A stretch of DNA of 64,000 bases, taken from positions 14,237,561-14,301,560 of the forward strand of contig NC_088775.1 in NCBI RefSeq assembly GCF_954871325.1, read 5' to 3'. Position 1 is the first letter of the stretch. Each line of letters opens with the position of its first letter. Positions 12,223 through 25,016 of this stretch are shown one piece after another. Position numbers and translations under genes: made by a program. The stretch comes from Gordionus sp. m RMFG-2023 (taxonomy: Eukaryota > Nematomorpha > Gordioida > Chordodea > Parachordodidae). The notes beneath the pieces are model-generated. The model was not told where the DNA came from. It searched no databases and saw only the letters and a program-made list of their open reading frames with translations.

Positions 12223-15200
12223 ATAAATTGATTTCATCATAATAACGTAATGGGAGTTTCGAAACTCTTTTTTCTAGAGTTGTATTTCCATTATGTTCTG
12301 CAATGTCCAAATCCTCAGTCATTGTCATGGGTGTTTCTTTAGCTTGTACATGAGCTTCCCTCAGTTGGTCGGCATGCTTGTTTTTTACAATACCCTCAGA
12401 CTCAACATCATACAATATCGCACTTTTCCGTTGAACCACTGTTCCTTCATGCCATCCCGCAGTCCTTTCGTTTTTTACCCAAACTTTTTGCTTCTCTTTA
12501 AATTCACGGGGCTCAACGTTCATATCATTATAATTTTTTTGTTTCCATAACGCGTTTTCAGTCCTTTCTCTCGTAGATAATTTCCACTGATCTAACGTCG
12601 TCCTTAGCGGCCTTCCAAACATCATTTCGGCAGGGGATTTACCGGTAGTTGCGTTTGGAGTATTTCGGTGGGTAATTAAAACATTTGCTAAATTTAACTG
12701 GTTCGGAGTCCCACTTCTCCTTCCAGCATAGAAACGCGTCTTTATCGTACGTATATAGCGCTCAGCCAGACCATTCGACTTGGGGCTATAAGGGGCCGAT
12801 CTAAAATGTTTTATATTATTTTTAAAAAGAAACGTTTTGAATTCAGATCCAGTAAACTGAGTACCGTTATCTGAGACAATGTAACGAGGTAAACCAAATC
12901 TAGCGAAATAATTACGCAGATTATTTATTAGACTCGTCGAATTATTAAAATTGCAACTTCAACCCATTTGGTGAAAGCTTCTACGCAAATTAACCAGTAC
13001 TTTCCAGACACGGGACCTGTCAAATCAATGTGTATTCTTTCCCAAGGTCGGGTAGGAATATTCCAATTGTATAATGGTACATCTCTGGCTCCCGGTCTTC
13101 CTTCCTAACAACTTTTGCAGTTTTTTACGAATTCTTCAACATCTCGGTCAAGATTAGTCCATAAGACATAGTATCGGCATAATGATTTCATCCCCACTAT
13201 CCCCGGATGTCCTCGATGGATAACATTCAAAACCTCTTTTTTTAGGTTATCAGGAATGATGATTCTATCATTATAAAATAAAAGCCCTTCTTCGAAAGAA
13301 ATATTATCTTTAATTAAGATGAATTTTTTTAAACTTTCCGATTAATTATTCATATTATCCATATGCCAATGATTTTTTATTAATTTAACAATCTCTTTTA
13401 GATTTATATCATTGATCGTTTCACTAATAACTTTACTTCGAGTGAATGATAAATCTTCAATTAAATTGATCCTTACTTCTCTAATTTCATTTTGATATAT
13501 TTTAAAGGTTTATGATCAGTAACCAAAATAAAATGTCTTCCATAAATGTACTGATGAAACTTCTCGATAGCGAACATGATCGCCGAAGCCTCCCGATCAA
13601 TAGTGGCGTAATTCTTTTTAGCTGCTGAAAGTGTCCTCGATGCGTAAGCAATCGGTTTCTCCTGGCCAGTAAGAAATCGGTGTGCAATAACAGCTCCTAG
13701 ACCATCTTCGGAAGCGTCACAATAAATCACGACAGGAATATCGGCTGAATAAGGAATTATTGTATCTTCTTTTGATAATATTTTTTTTAACTACATTAAA
13801 TATTTCATCTTCTTTAGCTGTCCAAAACCAACTCACATTTTTACTCGTTAGTCGGTGTAAAGGCGCACAAATAGAATGTAAATTTTTAATAACGATTCAA
13901 AATAATTTACCATTCCCAAAAACGAACGTAATTCTTTAACATTAGATGGTGTTTTACAGTTTTTTATAGCATTAATCTTATCTTCGGTCGGGTGAATTCC
14001 GAATTCATCAATAACATGACCTAAATAAGTAACTGAATTTTCTCCAATTTTAATTTTATCGGTCGTAGTTGTCATTCCAGCCTTATCAAATCTTCTTAAT
14101 ACTTCTTCTAGATTAACTATATGATCAAAATTATTCTCGCCTGCAATAATTACATCGTCTAAAAATATACTAACCATAGGAATTCCCTTTAATAGATTTT
14201 GCATAAAACGTTGAAATATTATCGGAACGCTAGTCAACCCAAAAGGAATTCTTTGATATCGGTAATAACCGACATGAGTCAAAATTACTAAAAGGTCTCT
14301 ACATTCTGGACTAACTTCGAATTGTAAAAATGCATCTCTTAAATCTATCGTTGAAAATATTTTACCACCCGCGATCCTATTTGTCAGGTCAACGAAAGTT
14401 GGTAGTAAATCGTTATCTATCGCTAAATATTTGTTGATTGTTAAACGAAAATCTCCGCATATCCGCACGGCACCGGATTTCTTTAAAATATTAACCGTTG
14501 GCGTAGCCCAAGTAATTGGAGTCTTTGTTGGATCTACCTTCTCGATAACGCCTTCATTTAAAAGTCTGTCCAACTCAGCTTCAACGGTTCGACGCAACGG
14601 AAATGGAATTCTTCTAGATGGTAACGCAATTGGCACTGTATTTGGTTGTATCTTTATGACGGCTTCCTGTAATTTTATTTGTCCTAATTTTTTTTTAAAA
14701 ACTTGCGGAAATTTTGAAACAATTGTATTTAAACTGGAATCTTTCATATTTATATTGTTAATACGAACTTCTTCAGGAAGTTTTATACCAAATTCTTTAA
14801 GAAAAGGCATTCCAAAAATGAGGGAATTCTCACCCTTAACTACCCAAATAGGTAAAAATTTTGAAATATTTTTTACTTCGACTTCCACTAAACATTTACC
14901 CAATACTTCGATTTTGATATGGTTATATCCTACTAGTTTATAAGCAGGTGATAATGTTGGTTTGCCTATTCGACTCCAGGTAACCTCGTCTATCACACTA
15001 CACGCCGCCCCAGTATCGAATTCCATAGTAAGCTGCAGTCCATTTATCTTCGCATCGATTGTAGCTTTATTAGCAAAAGACAGGCGAGGTGTCCGTGGTA
15101 AAATCATTTGTATAGCATGCGTTCTACACTCTTTCGCTATGTGGTTTGCTTTTCCGCATCTAAAGCATATTACTTTTTTTTGACTGAAATTAGGTTTAAA

Positions 15201-15943
15201 ACTTGGTTTATAAAAATTATTGTTGAATTTGTTAGCATTATAATTATTATTATTGACTTTGTTTACGTTGTTATAATTATTCCTAGGATAAGTATTTTTG
15301 GAAACTTGCATAGGCTTATGTTTAATTATTTTATTAACTTCTGGCAGGGTTTCCTTCTCCAATGAAGACAGCGCGATAGCTAGACGCACAGTATCTTCAA
15401 AAGTAATATTTCCTTCGGCATATTTTGACCGAAGTTCTTTGTCCAGCTAGGGTAACCCTACTCCTAAGATGAAAATATCCCTTAAGAGTTCATCAACCGG
15501 CGATTTAAAATTACATAAAGCGCAAATGCTTTTTAATTTAATTGAAAAGTCAATTATACTTTCGTTTTTTCTTTTTAATGTAAAAAAATTATTCCTATGA
15601 AGAAAAATGCTAGAGACATCCTTAAAAATTTTTTCAAGATTCTCTATTAAAGTTAAATAATTTATATTATTTAAAATATTTGGAAAATAAAAATTTTTAA
15701 TTTTAATTAAATTTTCGGTGCCTATATAGGCCAATAAAAGATCCTTTTTTTATTTTCATCGAAAATATTTTTTACCTTGAAAATGAGTTCTATATTATAT
15801 AGGTAATCCTGAATATTAACTTTTTCTTTGACAAATTCTGGAATATGAAATTGAGTATGTTCTTCAATCTTCTTCAGAGGCATAGTATAATTTTAATCTT
15901 TTTATTTTAAATAATTCGTCGTCGTCAAAAATGACTTGAAAAA

Positions 15944-15959
15944 TAAATTCGTCGCCAAA
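15944..15959 (-). other. primer-binding site
   Basis: On the minus strand the upstream LTR is followed within two bases by TGGCGACGAATTT. The leading TGG would pair with the CCA end of a tRNA. I do not assign the tRNA. Confidence 0.6.
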
Positions 15960-16111
15960 TGAAATGTTTAGATTAATTTATTGTAAAGTTGTAAAGTTAC
16001 AAAATGATTTAATATCAGCTATATATATATATTTTTCTATTTTTATAAATTGTAAATAAATTGTATCTTTAAGCGAATATAAAAAAAATCAATTTATTTA
16101 AATACATTACA
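15960..16111 (-). repeat. LTR (5' LTR of the element)
   Basis: TG...CA repeat matching 12063-12210. It is followed by the AATAC target duplication at 16112-16116. Confidence 0.93.
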
Positions 16112-16116
16112 AATAC

Positions 16117-17833
16117 TGAGTACCATATGATATCACAAACCAAAGCCTTTGAAAGTTGATTCAAAACATTTTTATATCTTATTTTTAATTATTTAGACAT
16201 TTGAGCTTCTTTTTTTAATCATTATTCTGATTTAATAAGCATAAATAAATAAAATTTTAAGTATAGTTCATTATATTATTTATCGTCTATTATTTTTATG
16301 TTTTTCTAAACGACTGCCTGGAAACAGTTTCTCTTTGTTTTTTCTTGCATTGAATTCACAAACAAGGCAAGGGAGACTGGGTTTAGGTAAATATCTGGGC
16401 TTGACAAACTACTTAATCTTATTTTAAATTAAATTGACTAGAAGGTTAAAATTTTATCCCAATATAGCTTTTATTAGTTTACATCTATAGACAAAAAATC
16501 TTTTGAAATAATTAATTACTAAAAATTTTATCATGACAGAAGTTTAATTTTTATTAAAATATATAATCATTTATATATAAATTAAATTTTGTGGCAGAAT
16601 TTTTTTAGTAAATATTACATTATTCGATATGGTGCAATACAAATTCAATAAAATTACAGAAGTATATTAATGATTATATAGAAGTATATCAAAATTTGAT
16701 GAATTGATATTATAATATAATTAGGCTATTAAGATAAATTTATCTACATTATCTGCTTATATTTTAGATATAATCACAAAAATTTTAAACAATACAATCA
16801 AATTTTAGCAATATTTAATAATAGAGATTATGTAAATAAAAATCTAAATGGTAATGGTAAAAAAAATTAAAATATTGTTATATATTATTTTTAAATGTAA
16901 TTTGTAAATTTTATGTTCTTATATTTTAACATATGATTGATTAAAATTTTGATGAAGTATAGTATTATTGTATTAATTTGTAATTTTTAAACAATAAAAT
17001 CAATAGCAATATTTAAATTATGTAATTTTTTCATCTATCCTTAAAGCTGTTAACCCACTTTAAAATAAGCAATTAAGCCCAAATTATATTTCACTCAATT
17101 AAAAAACTAATTTGATACATCTGATTAATTAATAAACATTCAAATATTCAATATCTGAGTACAAAATAATTATCCAAAATTCAAAAACTCTGAAATAACT
17201 CAAAGTACCAATTTAGATTTATAAACCAGAACATGTCAATAATAAGACTCTCAAAGAAAGAAATATTGCTTAAAAATCTAATATTATTTTTAATTATAAT
17301 GTAAGCAATATATTAACTGAATACTTCACCTGATGGAAATCTTATCTCATGATATGCTTAATACAATCACACTATATATTTAACAACACAAGAAGAAGTT
17401 ATAAAATTATGACTTTAAAAAGAAGGCCATATATTTAAAGGCAAAATTCTGTTGCAACTAGTTTGACTATGCAAACCTGAAGATGAGATGCAATAAAAAC
17501 CTCATTATTATATACTTAGTATACACACTCTAGTTCCACTCACCATCAGCATTTCTCCTTCTTCATCATAATTCCCACAATACAATAATACTATCACTAA
17601 TGATATAGATCAATTACCCCTTTATGAAACTTTTATTTTGCAATCAAAGCTTTTATATCATGATCACATATAATAAACTGATTTAAAGTTGGACAATGAA
17701 AATTATAAAATCATTCCAGAATGAAAATTTTAAATTTATTAAACAATACATAGATTTATCCATAAACACATCTGTGATTTTTAACAATAATGATATTCAC
17801 CTTCATCTTAAATATGAAAAAAATTCCTAATCC
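16117..17833. other. AT-rich; upstream part of the LINE possible
   Basis: AT-rich up to about 17.3 kb. C content then rises (for example around 17510-17600), which may mark the 5' untranslated part of the LINE that follows. Its exact 5' end could not be fixed and no target duplication was found. Confidence 0.4.
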
Positions 17834-18310
17834 ATGAGCCTACCAGACCTCGGCACAGCACCTACCAAATGCAACTGCCCATTATGCAATAAACTTATTA
17901 AGGTAACCAAATTGGGGCTATTGCCATCTCATAGTAACCATAAAATAAAGTGTCCTCAATCTGGGCTACCCATCTTATCACCAGCAATTCCTAGAACTCT
18001 TAACGCCTTCTCTGTCCTTGCCCTCACAACTAAACAACCCATAGTCACCATTCACACATCATTGACTGATGTGCTCACTTACCCAATAATCCCTACCTTC
18101 ACTGTCACAAATGCTTCGACGTTCGACCCAGCCGACTCAAATGTAGAAATATTTCTAACTACACCAAAACCATTTGTAATTTCACGAATACCTAAAGGAG
18201 CAAGGCTTCAAGTTGCGAGACACCTGTCAAAAAACTTGACTTCCTTGTTAAATAATTATTCTTCTATAAGACACTGGCTCGACACCCTGTCATTTGCCTT
18301 TACTACCTGA
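17834..18310 (+). pseudogene. LINE N-terminal region with zinc finger
   Basis: It opens with ATG, and CPLCNK..H..HKIKC at residues 15-39 forms a C2H2-like finger. In RLE-type LINEs such fingers bind target DNA. The rest is Thr/Pro-rich linker without a known domain. The TGA at 18308-18310 lies in the same frame as the next segment, so it is a point stop and not a natural end. Nothing upstream suggests an earlier start. Confidence 0.7.
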
Positions 18311-20096
18311 CAAGTTCCTGATCCTACCAGCAAAAAATTCCTGACCCAACAAATTAAGGATGCTACTATCTACCCCTTACCCATCAATCACATTACCACA
18401 TCTTTTACGAGTGACGACACAGATAAAAATAAAAATCTCAAAAATGACATGCTCACCAAGACCAGGCTAATATCTAAAAAATTGGATAACCTGAATGTTA
18501 AATCCGCCATACGTCTGGCAACCTCCGACAATAAACTGGCTCCCTATGACTTAGTAACTTATCAGGCCCTTCTCCTAAAACCCCAATCAGACGATTTTAA
18601 AAACGAAATACCGACTTACTCTGAAACTCCTCTAATTGCGGCCACTTATACCGCAAGCGACGTTAGAAAGATTATTCTCTCCTTCAAACGCGATTCCTCA
18701 CCTGGGTTCGATGGGTTTCGCCCAATATTCTTACAAGACCTAACCGCACCTTACATAACACAACAATGTGACGTTCTAGAAAAAATTACCCAATTAGTCA
18801 ACCGTATGCTTACTGGAGGCATACCACCCGCCATTATTCCACTGCTATACGGAGCTAAACTCATCGCTCTCCATAAACCCAAATTTTCGCCCAATCGCTA
18901 TTGGAACCACTTGGCGCCGATTAACTGCCAAACTTGTAATTAGCAGATTATTGTTCACAATATCCAATCACCTTTGCCCGAATCAATTAGGAGTCAACGT
19001 AAAAGGTGGATGTGAGGTATCCCTTCACATGACCCGGATGTACCTACAAACGGATCCCACCAACGATATCCTAGTCAAAATAGACTTCTCGAACCTTTAA
19101 CTCTCTAAGGCGTGGAGCATTTCTAAATCCTATTCTTACCCAGAATACTCACAATTTATCTTCGATTGTTATGCTAATCCCTCACATCTTCAATTCGGAG
19201 ATAAATTGATTCCTTCTAACGAAGGTATACAGCAAGGTGACCCTCTAGGTTCCTTTTTGTTCTGTCTGGGCATTAATAATCTAATACGAGAAATTAATGA
19301 CCAATGCAACCTAAATCTCCATTACTGGTATATCGACGATGGCATACTAGGCGGCCCATCGACTGAAGTCACGAAGGCAATCCAAATAATAAAATCCAGC
19401 GAGAAAAGTTTAGGACTTCGAGATAATCAAGACAAAAGCGAATATTGTCCTCTTGGAATCATTGACCTTAACCACGATACTATGTTCAACCATACACCTT
19501 TGAACGTTTTAACACATCTCGGATCTCCAGTAGGTAAAGACGAGTCCTTTACCAAGTTCTTTGCCGATATCCTACAAGAGATATCCCTTATGCGAGATAC
19601 ACTATCACGCCTCCCAGCTCACCAAGCTTTCTTCTTATTAAAGAACTACCTTTTAATTCCAAGAATTTTATATACACTTCAAGCGTCTCGGATCTTTCAA
19701 TATGACGTCAACCTCGCTTCACATGAACTGGAGATTAAACGCCTAACAGAAGATATACTCAATCTTAAATTTGGGGAGTTATCATGGCTACAGGCTACCT
19801 TACCAACCAAATCCGGCGGTATTGGTATAAGGTCACCTTCCCTACTTTCTGTTAGTGCGTTCATATCCTCTCGCTTGTCCTGCGAGCCCATCATTCAAAC
19901 GCTAACAAAACATCCTGACTCCTTACTCCAACAGGCAATTGATCTATGGAAGTCCCTCTCATTAGTCGATCCTCCATCGTCGGCATTACAGAAGGATTGG
20001 GATAAACCCCTAGTTGGCAACTTCGTTGCATTCCTTAAATCGAGGAGCCAACCAGAGGACCATTCTCTACTCTTCTCCATTTCCGAAATTTCTTGA
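18311..20096 (+). pseudogene. LINE reverse transcriptase (interrupted)
   Basis: RT motifs appear in order. SSPGFDGF precedes the palm. In the shifted frame after 18891, PIAIGTTWRRLTAKLV is a typical block of this family. Then come ILVKIDFSN (motif A), EGIQQGDPLG (motif B, about 19.22 kb), WYIDDG (motif C, about 19.33 kb), a KSE block (motif D) and HLGSPVG (motif E). The catalytic aspartates of motifs A and C are present. A thumb-like region with SALQKDWDKPL follows near 19.99 kb. Frameshifts near 18891 and at about 19093-19130 make it nonfunctional. Confidence 0.88.
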
Positions 20097-20734
20097 AGCC
20101 TTCCCATCCCGAAACCTTGACTAGCTCCTAAGCAATGATGAGTTACGTCACGCCATAGGTCTTAGACTGAATTGCGATATGGTAATACCTTATAACTGTA
20201 TCCTCTGTCAAACGTCGGTCAACTCCAAAGGCCGTCACTCTCTACACTGCAAGCGCTGTAAAGGCAGATTCATTAGGCATTCAAAAGCAACGATACCATT
20301 GCCAGGGCCTTAAAACCGCCGGCATACCATCAACCCTCGAACCTACTGGCCTTTACAATTCAGATGGTAAGCGGGTAGATGGTTCGACTATGATCCCTTG
20401 GAAGAGGGGGGAATTCCTAACTTGGGATTTCTCATGCATCGATCCTCTTGCCCCTTCCAATATAAATAGAGTTGCCATACTAGATGCCGAGGCGAATAAA
20501 TTAGCTAAATATTCACCAACTCTACCCGCCAATTATACATTCCTACCATTAATCGCCACAACCTTAACGTCGTTCGGCTCTCATGCCCTAGACTTCTTCA
20601 AAGAGATAGGAAAACGGATCTCTGCTAGGACCGAGGATCCCAACGAGGGATTCTACCTACGCCAACGATTAGCCATAAACATAGTAAAATACAATTATCT
20701 CAGCTTTATTTTTTCAATATCCGAAACGCCGTAA
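20097..20734 (+). pseudogene. LINE restriction-like endonuclease (interrupted)
   Basis: After a stop near 20130 the frame reads LLSNDELRHAIGLRL, then a zinc-knuckle block (CILC, later GRHSLHC and RHSKA near 20200-20290). After further shifts comes the nuclease core DGKRVDG (about 20363) and LTWDFSCID (about 20417), the PD-(D/E)XK arrangement of RLE enzymes. The tail has FYLRQRLAINIVKYN and ends at a TAA at 20732. This domain nicks the target site in R2-type LINEs, so an apurinic-type endonuclease LINE is excluded for this copy. Confidence 0.8.
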
Positions 20735-21048
20735 TTGAACATCCTATATGCATAGTATAGACTTTGGCCATTTTGTTGCATATTATTATAATGTTAGCGC
20801 TAAATTTATATTAATGTTTAATTAATCTATGTTATTTTATTAATTTATTTTACTAATAATGTAATATTACTTAATTAATTTATATTATTTATTGATTGAT
20901 TAATTCTTTTTAGTAATAAGTAATTTATTATATTTTACATTACAAAATATAATAAAAATCTAAATGGTAAAGAGATTAAAATATTATGGTTCCACGTCAT
21001 TAGAGAGAAACCGTTATTCATAATGTATTTTACAGGTATAGAAAATAA
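20735..21048. other. LINE 3' flank and AT-rich DNA
   Basis: The LINE 3' untranslated part probably ends within the first hundred bases, where GC content drops. The rest is AT-rich without a recognisable feature. Confidence 0.4.
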
Positions 21049-21240
21049 AAATGGAGAATGCACTTATAGAGTAAACAATTATAGAAGATGTCGTTTATAG
21101 AAAATGTCGTTTATAGAGAATAATTTTATAATGATTTTATAGAGAATATTTTACAGAGAATGATTTTATGGAGAATGATTTTACAGAGAATGATTTTATA
21201 TAGAATGTATTTTAGAGAGAATTATTTTATAATTTTATTT
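21049..21240. repeat. minisatellite, unit about GAGAATGATTTTATA
   Basis: Degenerate tandem repeat of a 17-20 bp unit, for example GAGAATGATTTTACA followed by GAGAATGATTTTATA. It runs about ten units and decays at both ends (AGAAAATGTCGTTTATAG on the left). Non-coding. Confidence 0.8.
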
Positions 21241-21452
21241 AAGAATATGATTATTTTATAAAAAATGTTATAACTATATAATATATAACATTTTTGTTCA
21301 AATTTGTAGGCTCTGCATAGTCATAGGAAAAAAAAATATATTTGAAATAATTAGAATTACCCTATATAAGCGAATAATTGGGTAGTTTTTATTGTAAGAG
21401 AATCATTACAATCGGCACAGAAAATTGTTTGATTATTTTTGCACAAGGTTCA

Positions 21453-21545
21453 GTTACTAGTTATCTTTTTTTAAAATATAACTAGTAACCAGTTATCTTT
21501 TTTTTAAATATAACTAGTCACTAGTTACAATTATTTGTTATAAGT
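21453..21545. repeat. tandem repeat with ACTAGTTA blocks
   Basis: An approximately 40-bp unit (ACTAGTTATCTTTTTTTAAA, then ATATAACTAGT) occurs about twice and ends in self-complementary CACTAGTTAC. It could be the end of a MITE. Confidence 0.55.
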
Positions 21546-23690
21546 AACTAAATAGTTACTTCATAAAACATTAATAGATCGCATCATTGAGATAAAATTT
21601 AAATGTTTTTATATCATTATATTTGGTGGCATTAAAATATTAAGAGTTTGAATATAAAATTGACAAATACAAAACTCTATTTTTGAATTTCAGAAAGTTT
21701 AATAATTCTATATCATGTTTATAAAATTTTAGAAGGTTTTAATTATATTAGTGTCTAGTACCCCTGTGGTTTTTTAAGCCTAAAATATATATAAAGATAA
21801 TTAGTAATATTTTATACGTTTTAAATCATTTTAAAATATAAAAATATTATAGATAACTTATTATAAATTTCCACATGTTTGGATGGCGATTTGTTAGAAG
21901 GGAACTGAAGCATCTATACCACCATTCGATGGCGTTGTTGGTTTTCGCTTAACGTTCAAAATTGATTGGTAACAGTTCCATAGTTCAATATTAAATAGAG
22001 CAGGTAGTCTGCCTCTTCATAATGTTTTACCAATGTAAGTTTTTTCAAAGGTCTCAATAAGAAGCTGGAGTAACAATTGATTATTAAAATAAAACTAGGA
22101 GTTTATTAGTAATATGTTTTAATTACATCTAATGGTACAAATGCCAAGCAAACCATCATTCTTAGTTGTAAATTAAATTTCACATCTATTTTATATTTCT
22201 GCGATATTTTTGAATGTTTCGCTAAAAGGATTGGCCAAAATGGAAATAACAACATTTATGTTGTGAACTGGGAAACACTTCGCTGAAAGTTTTTACACTG
22301 GTCATTTCAAAATCCATCATAATTTTTTTTGGAGTGCATATTAAGTTGTTACCTGTTATTTAAATATTTTATTATATGTTTAATTAAATAATTCTTTTAT
22401 TGGTCAATATATATTTGATAAATAAGGTTGGGGTTTCCATAGTATTATTTAAAGCTTCAATCTTAATTGAATTAATTATTTCCTTGGTGTATTTCGATTG
22501 AATTTTCGGGATAATTATGTATCTCATATCTTCTATCTTACCATTTTTTTTTCTAAGTCGTGCGGGTCATTTAAATATATCTTGGTAAAGACATCAGTAA
22601 TAGTTTGTCTTTGAGACAACTTTATCCAGGCGGAACAAATAATTTTTAAAAGTTAAGATCCCCTTTGATAACATTTCATACTGAAATTCATGTCGAGATA
22701 TTATGCTACAATTTTTATATCCCCTTCCCCTTTGACCTTCTCCCCCAGATTTACCCGAAAAAACTGCAAATATTTTACCCTTCCGTCCCCGCAACTAGAC
22801 TCAGACTTGAAAATAAAGCGGCTATAACTATGAATTAAATTTTTTAAAATCTAATCAGCTTTAAAATAATACTATAATCGAGATTTATTTTAGAGTAGGT
22901 TTTTACACCCCCCCCCCTCCCTTATCTTCTTATCAATTAGCTAGATCAAAGAACCTAGATGGATAACAGTATTCAGAAAATATTTTTACTAGTTTTCATT
23001 TGATGTCCTTGTCCGATATTTCTTGTAAAAAATATTGAAATCTCTCAAGCCTAGACCGAGGGCATATATAATGGTGGGTAATTTAATAGCTTTTAAAATC
23101 ATTTTATGGACTTTCATTTGATACCCGTCTAGATAAAAAAAATAAAGTTTACTCCCACCCCCCACCCTTCATGACATAAACCTGCATAGAGTAATGATTA
23201 ATTTTAAAACTGAAAAAATCATGCTTATGCACTTAAAAATCCAAAAATCGTGAAAATTTATGAGCGATTTATTATATTTTCTGAGAAATTCAATTCTGAG
23301 TAAATTAAAATTTTTACTTAGGAAAATCATCTTTTTGGGAATTCAGTAAAAATTTCTTTAAGTAGTTTTAATTCTGAGTAATTATGGGTGAAAAAATAAT
23401 ATATGTTGAAGAACTAATCTACATGAATAGCTTAAAGTTTCACAATTAATGCTTGCCAAAGTTTGGCTAGCTCCATGCTTGGCTGTGTCTTAATATATGA
23501 TTCAGTTTAATTAAAATATAACTAATATTTCATCTAAGCAGAAAAGATAAAAAATATCTATTAAGAATAAGATCGTAAAATAACAAAAATATTATGAATT
23601 GAAGAACTCTCTTATTTCACTTGACACTCTAAACAATAATGTTATAGTTTTTATTTAGCTACTCTGTTTTTGGTTAGTGATTGTCAAAAT
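21546..23690. other. AT-rich with C-runs, no gene
   Basis: AT-rich DNA with pyrimidine runs (C10 near 22910, CCCACCCCCCACCC near 23155) that resemble decayed element ends. A 66-codon minus-strand frame at 22594-22794 reads low-complexity sequence. No supported feature. Confidence 0.4.
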
Positions 23691-24255
23691 TAGGATTGCG
23701 CATTTGACCGGTGAAATATGGTCAAATTCAAATAAATATTTTTTTTCATATTCAATATCATCATTTTATTTAATATTTTTTGATCAATTTTCTTGTTGTC
23801 GAAATCTTCAACGATTTCTGCTTTAGTAAGATTATTAACCTAAATTTAAATTTCTTTATAAAGAAGTAAGAAATGTTAGTAAAATGTCACTTTACTTATA
23901 GCCAAGGTGGTCAAAGCTCATTCCATTGCTTGAGGTTGGAATTTGATTGTTTCTTATGGAAGTTATTGTTTCCCCCATAATTTTATATTAAAATGCCGCT
24001 TTTACTTCTGAAATTTATGATATCACTTAAAATATTTTGATCATTACCACCTTTTATGCCTAATTCTTGTATTGTATCACATGCTACCTTAAATTCAATA
24101 TTAGTTAGATCGTTTTTTATTTTTTTCAAACATATTTTTATCATCAGATTTTTTAGAATATTTGACCGTATATTATCAGGTCAAATACTCCTCCGTTAAA
24201 TTGACCGATCAAATGGTTGAATTTGATCTGTCAATTGACCGACTTGCCAATCCTG
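23691..24255 (-). mobile_element. decayed hAT element
   Basis: The ends look inverted: TAGGATTGCGCATTTGACC on the left and GACTTGCCAATCCTG on the right, with GGTCAAATTCAA and TTGAATTTGATC just inside. The minus strand carries protein-like stretches (TKAEIVEDFDN; CDTIQELGIKGGNDQNI) that could be transposase. No target duplication was found. The hAT assignment is inferred. Confidence 0.5.
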
Positions 24256-24697
24256 ACCAAAGCCAATTGAAGAATATATAAATATTAAGTCATCAGGCAA
24301 AAAAGCAACCCAGATATCAATTTCGCCAATAAAGATCAAGATTTAACTAATAACATACTAATAAAGCTAAGTTCCTTATGCGAGATTCCTATAAAATAAG
24401 ACTTAGAAGAAAAGCGTAGGAAAGGATCGCAAAAAAGTATATTCCAATAGCAAATTTTATAAACCAAATCTAGGTTCATTAATCATTATATAAATTGATT
24501 AAAAAATTACAAACTCTATCATTAAATCAATCTTGCACCTATTTTTTAAAAAAATATTATTTAATTAATCTAATATATAAATCTCCATAGTCAAAACATG
24601 ATCGTTTTCGTATCTCCCTAATGTATTTTAAATTAAAGGAGACTATATAGTGTAATGTTAATTATTTGCTCTCTCCGTTTCAAAGGCATATGCTTTA

Positions 24698-24825
24698 CCG
24701 CATGCACCAACTTGAATATAAATAAATTTAAAATATTAATTATATATATATTAAAGTTTCACGCATGCACCAACTTGAATATAATTAAATTTAAAATATA
24801 ATTATATAGATGTTGAAGGGTAATT
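24698..24825. repeat. subterminal direct repeat in the Helitron
   Basis: GCATGCACCAACTTGAATAT recurs at about 24698 and 24762 with shared flanks. It is a short duplication close to the Helitron 5' end. Confidence 0.7.
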
Positions 24826-25016
24826 ATTTAGTTTGTGTGTATGGTATTAAATATATTTTATTAATAAATTTTATATAAATATTAAAATTTAAGAGTAAAA
24901 GAGGTAAAATTGGCAATGTATACTGTGAGCATGTATTAGAAATATCAAAATTTAAAAATGTGATGGAAATCATATTGGATAAAATTTAAAATAGAGGTAC
25001 TTTTTAAGATTTTTAA

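Larger units (their letters stand above)
12063..16111 (-). mobile_element. Ty3/gypsy LTR retrotransposon fossil
   Basis: A 4.05-kb element in minus orientation with two LTRs of about 150 bp and a perfect 5-bp target duplication AATAC (12058-12062 and 16112-16116). In coding order the recognisable parts are: gag region (about 15.9-15.2 kb); a CX2CX4HX4C zinc knuckle (15126-15167); an aspartic protease with FDTGAACSVID (about 15.0 kb); reverse transcriptase with FLDDV (about 14.2 kb); RNase H with YCDASEDGLGAVIAH (about 13.7 kb); and an integrase region ending near 12.23 kb. Order and short LTRs suit the Ty3/gypsy superfamily, perhaps Mag-like (inference). It is broken, with several interruptions. 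The LTRs differ at only a few positions, so it is fairly young. Confidence 0.93.
17834..20734 (+). mobile_element. non-LTR retrotransposon with RLE endonuclease (R2-like group)
   Basis: A GC-richer island in AT-rich DNA carries one decayed LINE. In order it has an N-terminal zinc finger, a reverse transcriptase and a C-terminal restriction-like endonuclease, the plan of the site-specific R2/NeSL/R4/CRE group (established knowledge); the clade is not settled here. The reading frame is broken: a TGA at 18308-18310, a shift near 18891, two compensating shifts at about 19093-19130, stops near 20096 and 20130, and shifts around 20290-20320. No poly(A) tail, target duplication or rDNA flank is visible. 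The copy is dead but its motifs are well preserved, so it is not ancient. Confidence 0.88.
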
